Shown: positions 1 through 6,460 of the stretch, piece by piece
Layout: each line of letters starts with the position of its first letter
Numbering within the stretch: position 1 is the first letter of the stretch
Notes under the pieces: model-generated
Database searches by the model: none
Seen by the model: the letters and a program-made list of their open reading frames with translations, nothing else
Told to the model about the DNA's origin: nothing
Made by a program: the position numbers and the translations under genes
Assembly (NCBI GenBank): GCA_023396795.1
Contig: JAEWUY010000107.1
Coordinates: 1-7,510 of the forward strand
Reading direction: 5' to 3'
DNA length: 7,510 bases
Source of the DNA: Bacillota bacterium
Lineage (GTDB): Bacteria; Bacillota_I; Bacilli_A; RFN20; CAG-826

Positions 1-280
1 GCCTAAGAGCACCATGGAATGGGAAAGAAATTTTCTTGTCAGCAATGCTGAAATTGAAATTTTGGCCTATGAAGACGAAATTCTTGGATTATCATTACCG
101 TCTAAGATTGCTTTACAAATTGTCGAATGTGAACCAGCCGTTCGTGGCGACACCGTTAACAAGGCAATGAAAGACGCTATTTTAGAAACCGGATATAAAC
201 TTCGCGTCCCGCTTTTTGTTGAAAGCGGTGAAACGATTCTAGTCAGAACAGATAACGGCCAATACGATGGTCGCGCATAA
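1..280 (+). CDS. efp: Elongation factor P, C-terminal part (5' end outside window)
   Basis: EF-P binds the ribosome between the P and E sites and relieves stalling at consecutive prolines. The reading frame runs into the window from the left edge (first complete codon at base 2) and ends in TAA at 278-280. About 92 residues are visible: the end of the middle OB domain and the complete C-terminal OB domain. The EF-P family signature is clear: KDAILETG followed by LRVPLFVESG, with the usual ending GQYDGRA. The ATG at base 14 is internal, because family members are about 185 residues long and upstream codons remain open. The N-terminal domain, with the loop residue that is modified in many bacteria, is not visible. 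In the stretch after the ECEPAVRGDT motif, the usual glycine/threonine-rich segment reads VNKAMKDA, a variant that from memory also occurs in Mollicutes-like proteins. yneF follows after 12 bases, so the two are probably co-transcribed. Confidence 0.95.
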   Translation, partial: PKSTMEWERNFLVSNAEIEILAYEDEILGLSLPSKIALQIVECEPAVRGDTVNKAMKDAILETGYKLRVPLFVESGETILVRTDNGQYDGRA

Positions 281-284
281 GGAG
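279..284 (+). promoter_or_regulatory. Shine-Dalgarno site of yneF, overlapping the efp stop codon
   Basis: AAGGAG begins inside the TAA stop of efp and lies 8 bases before the yneF ATG. The spacing is good and fixes the yneF start. Ribosomes terminating on efp would release directly at this site, which suggests coupled translation. Confidence 0.8.
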
Positions 285-292
285 AAACAGCA

Positions 293-508
293 ATGGAAAC
301 ATGGTCATGGATTTTAATAATTGTTCTAGCTTTGATTGGCGGATTGGCTGCAGGCTTCTTCGTGTCAAGATGGCTATTTAAACGCGAGCTAACAAAAAAC
401 CCACCCATCAATGAAAACATGATTCGGGCAATGTTCTTATCAATGGGGCGAAAACCTAGTGAAGCACAAATAAGAGCTGTCATGAATAACATGAAAAATA
501 GCCAGTAA
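293..508 (+). CDS. yneF: UPF0154 / YneF family small membrane protein
   Basis: This 71-residue protein has one N-terminal membrane helix (about residues 5-26, a hydrophobic run with small glycine/alanine residues, GGLAAGFF) followed by a basic cytosolic stretch (SRWLFKRELTKN). The family hallmark comes next: NPPINENMIRAMFLSMGRKPSE, around residues 36-57. A short helix with AVMNNMKN closes the protein. Length, topology and the NPPI...M...MG.KPS pattern match the UPF0154 (YneF) family of Firmicutes and Mollicutes. Its function is not established. A well-spaced AAGGAG supports the ATG. It is the second and last gene of a unit with efp and is followed 22 bases later by a strong terminator. The family assignment is firm; no role can be inferred beyond a small membrane-anchored protein with its C-terminus probably in the cytoplasm. 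Confidence 0.92.
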   Translation: METWSWILIIVLALIGGLAAGFFVSRWLFKRELTKNPPINENMIRAMFLSMGRKPSEAQIRAVMNNMKNSQ

Positions 509-530
509 ATATTACAAAAAAGTATGATGA

Positions 531-560
531 AAAGATGCCATAAAATTGGCATCTTTTTTT
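531..560 (+). terminator. Rho-independent terminator after efp-yneF
   Basis: A perfect 10-bp stem (AAAGATGCCA at 531-540 and TGGCATCTTT at 547-556) closes a 6-base loop, TAAAAT. The T-run begins inside the right arm and continues to base 560, seven Ts in all. It lies 22 bases beyond the yneF stop. Read on the minus strand, the stem is followed by TCATCATAC and not a T-run, so it would work poorly for the convergent plsY transcript. Confidence 0.92.
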
Positions 561-613
561 AATGTTCCATACACTATTCTTTATGTAAAATTGTGGCGGT
601 GTAATAGCAAACA

Positions 614-651
614 ACAAAGTACCTTTTAATCATTGTCGCATGCTACTTTGT
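614..651. repeat. 8-bp inverted repeat in the yneF-plsY intergenic region
   Basis: ACAAAGTA (614-621) and TACTTTGT (644-651) are exact reverse complements separated by 22 bases. The loop contains the self-complementary hexamer GCATGC at 638-643. The rest of 561-758 contains no credible gene, RNA gene or promoter that I can support. The hairpin lies about 108 bases beyond the plsY stop. On the minus strand it is followed by TGTTTGC, only mildly T-rich, so it may be a weak terminator for plsY, a protein-binding site or chance. Confidence 0.35.
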
Positions 652-758
652 CAATCAAAAACGTAGATTTTATCGCCTTAATTTTATAATGTTTGATTTG
701 CTCAAAACTTTATTCACAAGTGCATTATCGACTATTTATATACTAAATTAATACTATT

Positions 759-1472
759 TTATTTTAGCCACTTAATTTTGTTTTCTTCATTTTTGGCTAA
801 GCGTTTAATGTTTTCGTGGTGACGTAAAATCAGGATAATTGTTATGATTGAAATGATAACTGCGTATTCCCAACAAACAAGAAAAATTGATCCGTTTCCC
901 CACATTCCGAAATTGAAAAATCCGGGGTTAAATATATCAACAATAACCATCATCCAGGCGCCGAAAGTTACAGACAATGATGCGATGATTGAAGACAAAG
1001 AAACGAATTTTTTGTTTTTCAAAACAGCGAAGAAAACCATACCAAAAATAGATAAAAACCAGCTAGTAGCAACAACCATTCCTGCTAAGGCTGATACGGC
1101 TTTACCACCACGGAAGTTAGCGTATAGTGGCCAACAGTGTCCGATTGCCGCTCCAAGGGAAGCGAAGTAATAAAATAGCAAACCGTTTTTATATAAAGTT
1201 ATGGTTTGTGATAATCCCGTAAAGTTAATAAGCATATAAACAGTCCAAATTGATAATACGGCTTTAGCAATGTCGACAACCATGACTGCCAATCCGGCCT
1301 TTTTACCCCAGAGTCGCCCAGCGTTAGTGCCGCCGGCGTTTTTCGACCCAAGATCACGCGGGTCTTGTTTGAAAAAAACACGACCAATCACGATGGCTGT
1401 CGGAAATGAACCGATTAAATAACCGATTATTAATGCGCCCAATCCAACTGCTATATTATATATAATATCCAT
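759..1472 (-). CDS. plsY: Acyl-phosphate:glycerol-3-phosphate acyltransferase PlsY
   Basis: PlsY transfers an acyl chain from acyl-phosphate (made by PlsX) to the sn-1 position of glycerol 3-phosphate, the first committed step of membrane phospholipid synthesis. It is an integral membrane enzyme. The 237-residue product shows all three cytosolic family motifs. Motif 1 is GSFPTAIVIGR at residues 21-31. Motif 2 is GSKNAGGTNAGR with a following GKKAG, residues 42-60. Motif 3 is GHCWP...FRGGKAV, residues 111-126. The C-terminal RHHENIKRL...ENKI also matches the family. Hydrophobic segments lie near residues 5-22, 61-84, 98-118, 128-150, 158-180 and 196-216. Motif 3 has Ala125 where the consensus GGKGV has Gly. 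The protein is longer than the roughly 190-210 residues usual in Firmicutes, mainly through loops near residues 84-98 and 180-198. The ATG is supported by AGGGAA nine bases upstream. It is divergent from parE, as in Bacillus relatives. Confidence 0.95.
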   Translation of the reverse strand: MDIIYNIAVGLGALIIGYLIGSFPTAIVIGRVFFKQDPRDLGSKNAGGTNAGRLWGKKAGLAVMVVDIAKAVLSIWTVYMLINFTGLSQTITLYKNGLLFYYFASLGAAIGHCWPLYANFRGGKAVSALAGMVVATSWFLSIFGMVFFAVLKNKKFVSLSSIIASLSVTFGAWMMVIVDIFNPGFFNFGMWGNGSIFLVCWEYAVIISIITIILILRHHENIKRLAKNEENKIKWLK

Positions 1473-1499
1473 ATGTAATCATTCCCTAAATGCTTATTT

Positions 1500-1527
1500 A
1501 TTATATAAAAGTATCATTACTTTTCAA
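1500..1527 (-). promoter_or_regulatory. Predicted sigma-A promoter for plsY
   Basis: On the minus strand, TTGAAA (1527-1522, five of six bases matching the -35 consensus) is followed after 16 bases by a perfect TATAAT (1505-1500). Transcription would start near 1493, giving a leader of about 21 bases that carries AGGGAA before the plsY ATG. The spacer is almost filled by an 18-bp palindrome. Confidence 0.75.
1507..1524. promoter_or_regulatory. Palindrome AAAAGTA-TCAT-TACTTTT, candidate operator shared by plsY and parE promoters
   Basis: The arms (1507-1513 and 1518-1524) are perfect 7-bp reverse complements around a 4-base centre. The site spans the plsY promoter spacer and enters its -35 box. 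Relative to the predicted parE start near 1551 it covers about -44 to -27. A dimeric regulator bound here could affect both genes. I do not recognise the sequence as a known operator. AT-rich arms of this length can also arise by chance. Confidence 0.4.
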
Positions 1528-1535
1528 AACTTATT

Positions 1536-1544
1536 TGTTATAAT
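1536..1544 (+). promoter_or_regulatory. Predicted extended -10 promoter for parE-parC
   Basis: TG-T-TATAAT forms a perfect extended -10 element, with TATAAT at 1539-1544. No good -35 hexamer is found 16-18 bases upstream (TTACTT at 1517-1522 is the nearest), which extended -10 promoters tolerate. Transcription would start near 1551 and leave a leader of about 25 bases containing GAGG (1567-1570) five bases before the parE ATG. Confidence 0.7.
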
Positions 1545-1575
1545 TACGAATTGATTTAACAATCACGAGGACCAA

Positions 1576-3519
1576 ATGGCAGAAAAAATAATTAAAAGCA
1601 CATATACAGCGGAAGATATTGACATTTTAGAAGGTCTTTCTGGTGTTCGTAAAAGACCAGCGATGTATATCGGTTCTACCAATTCCTCGGGGCTTCATCA
1701 CCTTGTTTGGGAAGTAATTGATAATGGTGTTGACGAAGCCTTATCCGGATACGGCAATAAAATTGCCGTCACCATTCATAAAGATGGTTCACTTTCCGTT
1801 GAAGATGAGGGGCGCGGTATACCTGTCGATCTTCATCACCAAACAAACATGCCTGCTGTTCAACTAATCTTTTCTACTTTGCACTCTGGAGGGAAATTCT
1901 CCGATGCCGTCTATAAAAGTAGTGCTGGTTTACACGGTGTTGGAGCTTCGGTCACAAATGCTTTAAGCGAGTTTTTAGATGTCACTGTTTACCGTGATGG
2001 TTTAATCAACCATCTGCGTTTTGAAAACGGCGGAAAATTGGCGACACCATTGGAAGTTATTGGTAAAACCAATAAACACGGTACTTTGGTCCGCTTTAAA
2101 CCTGACGCAACAATATTCTCTTCGATTGATTTTAAATGGGATACGATTTATAACCATTTGCAAGAAAGCGCCTTTCTTTTAAAAAGAGTACGCTTCATCT
2201 TAAAAGATGAAAGAACTGATTTATCACATGAATTTTACTATGTTGATGGTCTTAAAGAATACGTAACAACCTTGAATCAGAGCAAAAAACCACTCGGAAA
2301 TGTGGTATCTTTCGAAGACGATGCCAATGGTATAATTATCGAATGCGCGATGCAATATTGCATCGAAGACTACAATGAATCGATATATTCCTACGCTAAT
2401 AACGTTCGGACAAGAGATGGTGGTACTCATGAGACTGGTTTTCGAATCGGTCTAACTCGGGCTGTTAACGACTTTGCTGTTGAACATTCCCTTTTAAAAG
2501 GGAAAAGTAAAATCGAAGGTAGCGATATTCGTGAAGGTTTAACGGCTATCTTATCCTTAAAAATCCCCGAATCACTCCTTCAATATGAGGGGCAGACAAA
2601 ATCTAAACTCGGTACTCCTGAAGCTATTCAGGCTGTTAATAATTTTATTTATAGTAAGTTAACTTACTATTTGAATGAGAACAAAGAGTTTGCCGTCAAT
2701 CTTATTAAGAAGGTTAATGACTCACGTGACGCTCGTCTTGCAGCCCGTAAAGCAAAGGAAGATGCAAGAACAACTAAAAAGGTCAAAAACGATTTGCTTA
2801 TTAGCGATAAACTGACACCTTGCCAATCAAAAGATTACCCTCTAAACGAATTATTCATTGTTGAAGGCGAATCCGCTGGTGGCACCGCTCGCAAAGGGCG
2901 CGATCGTCTTCATCAAGCAATTCTACCACTACGTGGTAAACCGCTTAATACCGATAATGTTACAATGGACCGCATGTTAAAAAACGAAGAGTTTGCAACG
3001 ATTATTTCGACAATTGGAGCCAATGTTGGACAAAACTTTGACATTGAAGATTCGCGATATGGCAAAATCATCATCATGACTGACGCCGATACTGATGGCG
3101 CCCATATTCAAACCTTGCTACTTACGTTTTTTTATCACTATATGCGACCCCTTGTTAATAAGGGAAAAATATATGTAGCTGTCCCGCCTCTTTACCGTGT
3201 TTATAAAGAAGTTAATAAGAAAATCGTTTATGAATACGCATGGGATGATAAGGGCCTTGAAAAAGCAAAGAAATCGATTGGTCCCGGCTATAAAATTTCA
3301 CGTTATAAAGGTCTTGGCGAAATGGATGCTGATCAGCTGTGGGAAACAACTATGAATCCGCGGACACGTCAGTTAGTTCGCGTTAAAATCGAAGATCCCT
3401 TACTCGTGGAACGTCGCGTCAGTGTCTTAATGGGCAAGGATGCCGCGGTCCGTCGTAAATGGGTCGAAGAAAATGTCGATTTCAATATGGTCGATCGCTT
3501 CATTGAGGAGGTCAAATAA
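1576..3519 (+). CDS. parE: DNA topoisomerase IV subunit B (ParE)
   Basis: ParE is the ATPase subunit of topoisomerase IV (ParC2ParE2), which unlinks daughter chromosomes after replication. The 647-residue product has the expected order of domains. The GHKL ATPase domain carries Glu46 and Asn50 in EVIDNGVDEA, Asp77 in EDEGRGIP, and the glycine-rich lid GLHGVGAS at 118-125. The transducer domain holds the QTK loop with Lys342. The TOPRIM domain has EGESAGG (Glu430), PLRGKPLN at 451-458 and the metal-binding DADTD (Asp503, Asp505, Asp507). The C-terminal part has YKGLGEMD at 577-584. Arg140 (YRDG) aligns by eye with the arginine that contacts aminocoumarins in GyrB. ParE is favoured over GyrB because of the DADTDGAHIQ form, the adjacent ParC-type subunit and the divergent plsY. 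GAGG five bases before the ATG supports the start. The TAA stop shares its last base with the parC ATG. Confidence 0.95.
   Translation: MAEKIIKSTYTAEDIDILEGLSGVRKRPAMYIGSTNSSGLHHLVWEVIDNGVDEALSGYGNKIAVTIHKDGSLSVEDEGRGIPVDLHHQTNMPAVQLIFSTLHSGGKFSDAVYKSSAGLHGVGASVTNALSEFLDVTVYRDGLINHLRFENGGKLATPLEVIGKTNKHGTLVRFKPDATIFSSIDFKWDTIYNHLQESAFLLKRVRFILKDERTDLSHEFYYVDGLKEYVTTLNQSKKPLGNVVSFEDDANGIIIECAMQYCIEDYNESIYSYANNVRTRDGGTHETGFRIGLTRAVNDFAVEHSLLKGKSKIEGSDIREGLTAILSLKIPESLLQYEGQTKSKLGTPEAIQAVNNFIYSKLTYYLNENKEFAVNLIKKVNDSRDARLAARKAKEDARTTKKVKNDLLISDKLTPCQSKDYPLNELFIVEGESAGGTARKGRDRLHQAILPLRGKPLNTDNVTMDRMLKNEEFATIISTIGANVGQNFDIEDSRYGKIIIMTDADTDGAHIQTLLLTFFYHYMRPLVNKGKIYVAVPPLYRVYKEVNKKIVYEYAWDDKGLEKAKKSIGPGYKISRYKGLGEMDADQLWETTMNPRTRQLVRVKIEDPLLVERRVSVLMGKDAAVRRKWVEENVDFNMVDRFIEEVK
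3506..3511 (+). promoter_or_regulatory. Shine-Dalgarno site of parC inside parE
   Basis: A perfect AGGAGG lies inside the last parE codons, seven bases before the ATG at 3519. This fixes that ATG, and not the GTG at 3522, as the parC start. Together with the TAATG overlap it indicates translational coupling, which would keep the two subunits in equal amounts. Confidence 0.9.
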
Positions 3520-6116
3520 TGGTGAAAAAAGCTCCTGAAACTGTTGAAGTTTTCAAAGAAAAAATTTCAAACCAGCCTCTCGAAGAAGTCATGGGTGATC
3601 GTTACGCAACCTATGCTAAATACGTTATCCAAGATCGTGCTATTCCCGACGTTCGTGATGGATTAAAACCTGTGCAAAGACGTATCATTTACGCCATGTA
3701 TGAATCAGGTAATATTTCGACTCGCGCCACTAAAAAATGTGCCCATACAGTTGGTGCTGTTATGGGTCGATATCACCCCCATGGTGACTCTTCAATTTAC
3801 GATGCTTTGGCCCGTATGTCCCAAGATTGGAAAGTGCGTGTTCCCTTAATCGATTTTCAAGGTAATAACGGTAGTATTGATGGTGATGTTCCGGCAGCTT
3901 ATCGTTACACTGAGGCTCGTCTTAGCGAAATCGCTGAAGAATTAACACGGGACTTGGAAAAGAAAACCGTTGATATGGATTTAACGTTTGATGATACAGA
4001 CTTTGAACCCAGCGTCTTACCTGCTCGCTTTCCTAACCTGCTAGTTAATGGTAGTGAAGGTATCGCAGTTGCTTTAGCAACTGAAATACCACCTCACAAC
4101 CTTCGTGAGGTCATTGACGCCGTTATTTGGCGATTAAACCACATCAACGTTACTCCCGTTGATTTAATGCGCTTTATCAAAGGTCCTGACTTTCCAACTG
4201 GAGGCTTGATATACGAAAGCGATGGTTTAAGAAATATTTACGAAACTGGGCGTGGTCGGATTGAAGTTGCCGCTAAAACCCAAATTATTGATGAAAAAGG
4301 TACAAAGCAAATTGTCATTACGGAAATTCCTTACAAAACAGTCAAAATATCAATCGTCTATGAACTCGATAAAATTCGTCATGGTAAAGAAATTGATGGC
4401 ATATTGGAAGTTCGCGATGAATCTGATCGTAAGGGTTTGCGAATTGTTATTGATTTAAAAAAGGACACTAAGCCTGAAGTTATTTTGGCGTATATTTTTA
4501 ACAAAACGCAGCTTAAAACCTCGTATTCAGCTAACGTCGTGGCTATCGTTAATGGTCGCCCCAAAACATTAAATCTTTTGCAAATTATTGACGCTTATAT
4601 TGATCATCAAGTCGATGTTATTACGCGTCGTAGCAACTTTGATTTAAGCAAATGTCAAACCCGACTTCATATCGTTGATGGTTTGATTAAAGCTATTTCG
4701 ATTCTTGATAAAATCGTCGCCGTCATTCGCTCATCCAAAGACAAGGCAAACGCCAAAGATAACCTTCAAAAGAAGTTCGAGTTCACCGAAACGCAAAGCG
4801 AAGCTATTGTCATGTTACAACTTTATAAGTTGTCCAACACCGACATCTCCACTCTAGTTAAAGAAAAAGAAGCCCTTGAAAAAACGATTTTAAAGTTGCA
4901 AGGTATTTTAGAAGATCGTAAAAAATTAGACCGTGTTATTATTGCTGACTTAAAAGCTATCGCCACAAAATATGGTGATGAACGACGCACACAAATCGTT
5001 GAAAAAGACATTAATTTACAGATCGATAAACGTGATTTAATCGCCAAAGAAGAAGTAATGCTTGCCATCACTCGTGATGGATATATTAAGCGTAGCTCAA
5101 TCAAGTCTTATCGCGGCAGTGGTGTCGATTCTTTACCTGGAATGAAAGAAGACGATATTTTGGTTTACCGTGGTGTGGCGATGACGACCGATTTTGTTTT
5201 AGCCTTTACCAACCGGGGCAATTATCTTTATATCCCTATTCACGAAATCGTCGATACGAAATGGAAAGAAGAAGGCAAACACATTAATTATTTAATTAGT
5301 CTTGAATATAAAGAGAAAATTGTCTGTGCTTTTGCGGTTAACGAATTTAGAAGCGACTTGTTTTTGGCCTTAGTGACGAAAAAAGGTCAAATTAAACGAG
5401 TGCGTTTGAGCGACTTTATTGTTGTTCGCTATGCCCGCCCGATTACGGCCATGAAATTAATTGGCGATGATGAAATTGCCGATGTGGTGGTGACAAGTGG
5501 TGATAGCAATATTCTTGTGACGACAAGCACGGGTGGAGCAATTCTTTTTAATGAAAATGATGTTTCAATTGCGACCTTAAAATCTGGTGGTGTTAAAGCA
5601 GTGGCGGAACTTAAACCCGCGACAATTATAAAAATGCTTGTCTTTGAAAAAGACGAAAAAGCCAAGATCGTTTTGTTAACTCATGCCGGACATGTGCGCA
5701 TTTATGACTACTCCAATACGCCTTTAACAGCGCGGCTAGGTAAAACGACACCAATTTACCCATGTTTTAAAACTGAGCCTCATAATTTGATTTATGCTCG
5801 CAAAATTGATAGTAAAGATGAAAAGATTTCGCTTCGTGTTCAAGCTAATAATAAATCAATAATCGAAGTGGTGGTCGATGATTTCTATGTCACTCCACGC
5901 GCCAAATACGCTAAAGGCACAATTACTCTGCCCCGTCGTTCCCATTTAAATATTGTTTTCCGTGAAGATAACATTTTAATCGATAAAAACATCATTGCTC
6001 ATGAACCCCCTATCAAAGAAGAGTTCATTAACGAGAGTGATGATGATAGTCTTGATAAAAATAGCGAAGAATATAAACAAATATCAATCTTCGAAGAAGA
6101 CAATTCAAAAAAGTAA
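3519..6116 (+). CDS. parC: DNA topoisomerase IV subunit A (ParC)
   Basis: ParC is the DNA-cleaving and rejoining subunit of topoisomerase IV. The 865-residue product has the winged-helix/tower core, with the catalytic tyrosine at Tyr130 preceded by Arg129 (AAYRYTEARLS). The quinolone region is HPHGDSSIYDALARM from residue 86. Ser91 and Asp95 sit where fluoroquinolone-sensitive enzymes have Ser and an acidic residue, so this copy looks like the sensitive type. A coiled-coil segment (about 440-480) precedes the C-terminal beta-pinwheel (about 505-815), whose repeated blades include LAFTNRGNYLYIP, ALVTKKGQIKRVRL and LLTHAGHVRIYDY. No GyrA box of the QRGGKG type is present; the corresponding place reads SYRGSG at 530-535. 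This supports ParC over GyrA. After the pinwheel comes an acidic tail (834-865) ending in QISIFEED plus NSKK. The protein is somewhat longer than typical ParC (about 800-820). Residue 128 is Tyr where Met is commoner. Confidence 0.95.
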   Translation: MVKKAPETVEVFKEKISNQPLEEVMGDRYATYAKYVIQDRAIPDVRDGLKPVQRRIIYAMYESGNISTRATKKCAHTVGAVMGRYHPHGDSSIYDALARMSQDWKVRVPLIDFQGNNGSIDGDVPAAYRYTEARLSEIAEELTRDLEKKTVDMDLTFDDTDFEPSVLPARFPNLLVNGSEGIAVALATEIPPHNLREVIDAVIWRLNHINVTPVDLMRFIKGPDFPTGGLIYESDGLRNIYETGRGRIEVAAKTQIIDEKGTKQIVITEIPYKTVKISIVYELDKIRHGKEIDGILEVRDESDRKGLRIVIDLKKDTKPEVILAYIFNKTQLKTSYSANVVAIVNGRPKTLNLLQIIDAYIDHQVDVITRRSNFDLSKCQTRLHIVDGLIKAISILDKIVAVIRSSKDKANAKDNLQKKFEFTETQSEAIVMLQLYKLSNTDISTLVKEKEALEKTILKLQGILEDRKKLDRVIIADLKAIATKYGDERRTQIVEKDINLQIDKRDLIAKEEVMLAITRDGYIKRSSIKSYRGSGVDSLPGMKEDDILVYRGVAMTTDFVLAFTNRGNYLYIPIHEIVDTKWKEEGKHINYLISLEYKEKIVCAFAVNEFRSDLFLALVTKKGQIKRVRLSDFIVVRYARPITAMKLIGDDEIADVVVTSGDSNILVTTSTGGAILFNENDVSIATLKSGGVKAVAELKPATIIKMLVFEKDEKAKIVLLTHAGHVRIYDYSNTPLTARLGKTTPIYPCFKTEPHNLIYARKIDSKDEKISLRVQANNKSIIEVVVDDFYVTPRAKYAKGTITLPRRSHLNIVFREDNILIDKNIIAHEPPIKEEFINESDDDSLDKNSEEYKQISIFEEDNSKK

Positions 6117-6136
6117 CCTGAATTTTTAAAAGATAA

Positions 6137-6397
6137 TTACTCAATATTTCGTAATGTAACAACGAGGTTTGCGACAAAAACAATTATTTGTAAACCCATT
6201 GCGATACTCACATAATAAATATCGTTTTTTCCTAATCGAAAAGTTTGAAAAACAACAAGAGCAAACGCCAGCGCAAAAAGACTAATCATGATGGCCAGGG
6301 CCGGAATAAAGATTGTTAAAAAGAGACTAATAGTAACGATAATCATCGCGCCATTTTCAATAAAAAACCGAGCGATTAGCGATTTTGGTAAATTCAT
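6137..6397 (-). CDS. Small membrane protein of unknown function (86 residues)
   Basis: I do not recognise this protein. After a short N-terminus (MNLPKSLIARFFIENG) there is a hydrophobic run at about residues 17-52, long enough for two helices with a turn near Pro32. A polar, basic loop follows (QTFRLGKND, 51-59), then a third helix at about 60-82 and a short tail ending RNIE. The small size, strong hydrophobicity and absence of conserved catalytic motifs fit an uncharacterised three-helix membrane protein. It is convergent with parC, with only 20 bases between the two stops, and divergent from yqeG. Evidence that it is real: a coherent membrane topology, a perfect extended -10 promoter just upstream, AGGAGA beside the ATG, and no competing gene on the other strand. 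The ATG at 6397 is the first possible standard start after an upstream in-frame stop. AGGAG is only one base from the ATG, too close for normal Shine-Dalgarno use. Confidence 0.72.
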   Translation of the reverse strand: MNLPKSLIARFFIENGAMIIVTISLFLTIFIPALAIMISLFALAFALVVFQTFRLGKNDIYYVSIAMGLQIIVFVANLVVTLRNIE

Positions 6398-6403
6398 TCT
6401 CCT

Positions 6404-6412
6404 ATTATAACA
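6404..6412 (-). promoter_or_regulatory. Extended -10 promoter predicting a leaderless mRNA for the 86-residue membrane protein
   Basis: On the minus strand TG-T-TATAAT (6412-6404) is a perfect extended -10 element, the same nine bases as in the parE promoter. Only six bases, AGGAGA, separate it from the ATG at 6397. The usual start distance puts the first transcribed base at or next to the A of that ATG. No good -35 box is seen upstream (AAAAAG at the expected place). Confidence 0.6.
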
Positions 6413-6431
6413 AGAAACGTCGAAGTCTTTT

Positions 6432-6460
6432 TTGATTATTTATTAGTATTTATCTATATT
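6432..6460 (+). promoter_or_regulatory. Predicted sigma-A promoter for yqeG-yqeH
   Basis: TTGATT (6432-6437) and TATATT (6455-6460) are separated by the optimal 17 bases and match the -35 and -10 consensus at four and five of six positions. The start would be near 6467, giving a leader of about 23 bases. The promoter is back to back with that of the minus-strand membrane protein. The polymerase footprints would overlap, so the two may interfere. Confidence 0.6.

Noticed and set aside
67..552. A 161-codon open frame on the minus strand with a hydrophobic N-terminus
   Set aside because: It lies antisense to efp and yneF, both firmly identified, and its 5' part spans the yneF terminator. The hydrophobic stretch mirrors intergenic and yneF codons. 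I see no ribosome site or family match.
689..751. A 20-codon frame (MFDLLKTLFTSAL...) resembling a small amphipathic peptide, with TATAAT overlapping its ATG
   Set aside because: There is no Shine-Dalgarno sequence, and the TATAAT overlaps the start codon so it could not drive this frame. Its length is within chance expectation for AT-rich DNA.
844..1170. A 108-codon plus-strand frame opposite plsY
   Set aside because: It is a shadow of plsY: the three PlsY motifs are on the minus strand, and this frame has no recognisable protein features.
5429..5665. A 78-codon minus-strand frame inside parC
   Set aside because: It is antisense to the ParC beta-pinwheel, which reads cleanly on the plus strand. 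No promoter or ribosome site supports it. The same reasoning removes the minus-strand frames at 2224-2430, 4379-4564 and 4823-5104.
1576..6116. Alternative reading of the two large genes as gyrB-gyrA
   Set aside because: The divergent plsY, the TAATG-coupled order, the absence of a GyrA box in the C-terminal pinwheel and the DADTDGAHIQ form of the TOPRIM motif all favour parE-parC.
6102..6127. Possible terminator after parC (AATTCA / TGAATT stem with a following T-run)
   Set aside because: The stem is only six A/T-rich pairs with an 11-base loop and would be very weak. No stronger hairpin is seen in the 20-base gap, so the end of the parC transcript is left unassigned.
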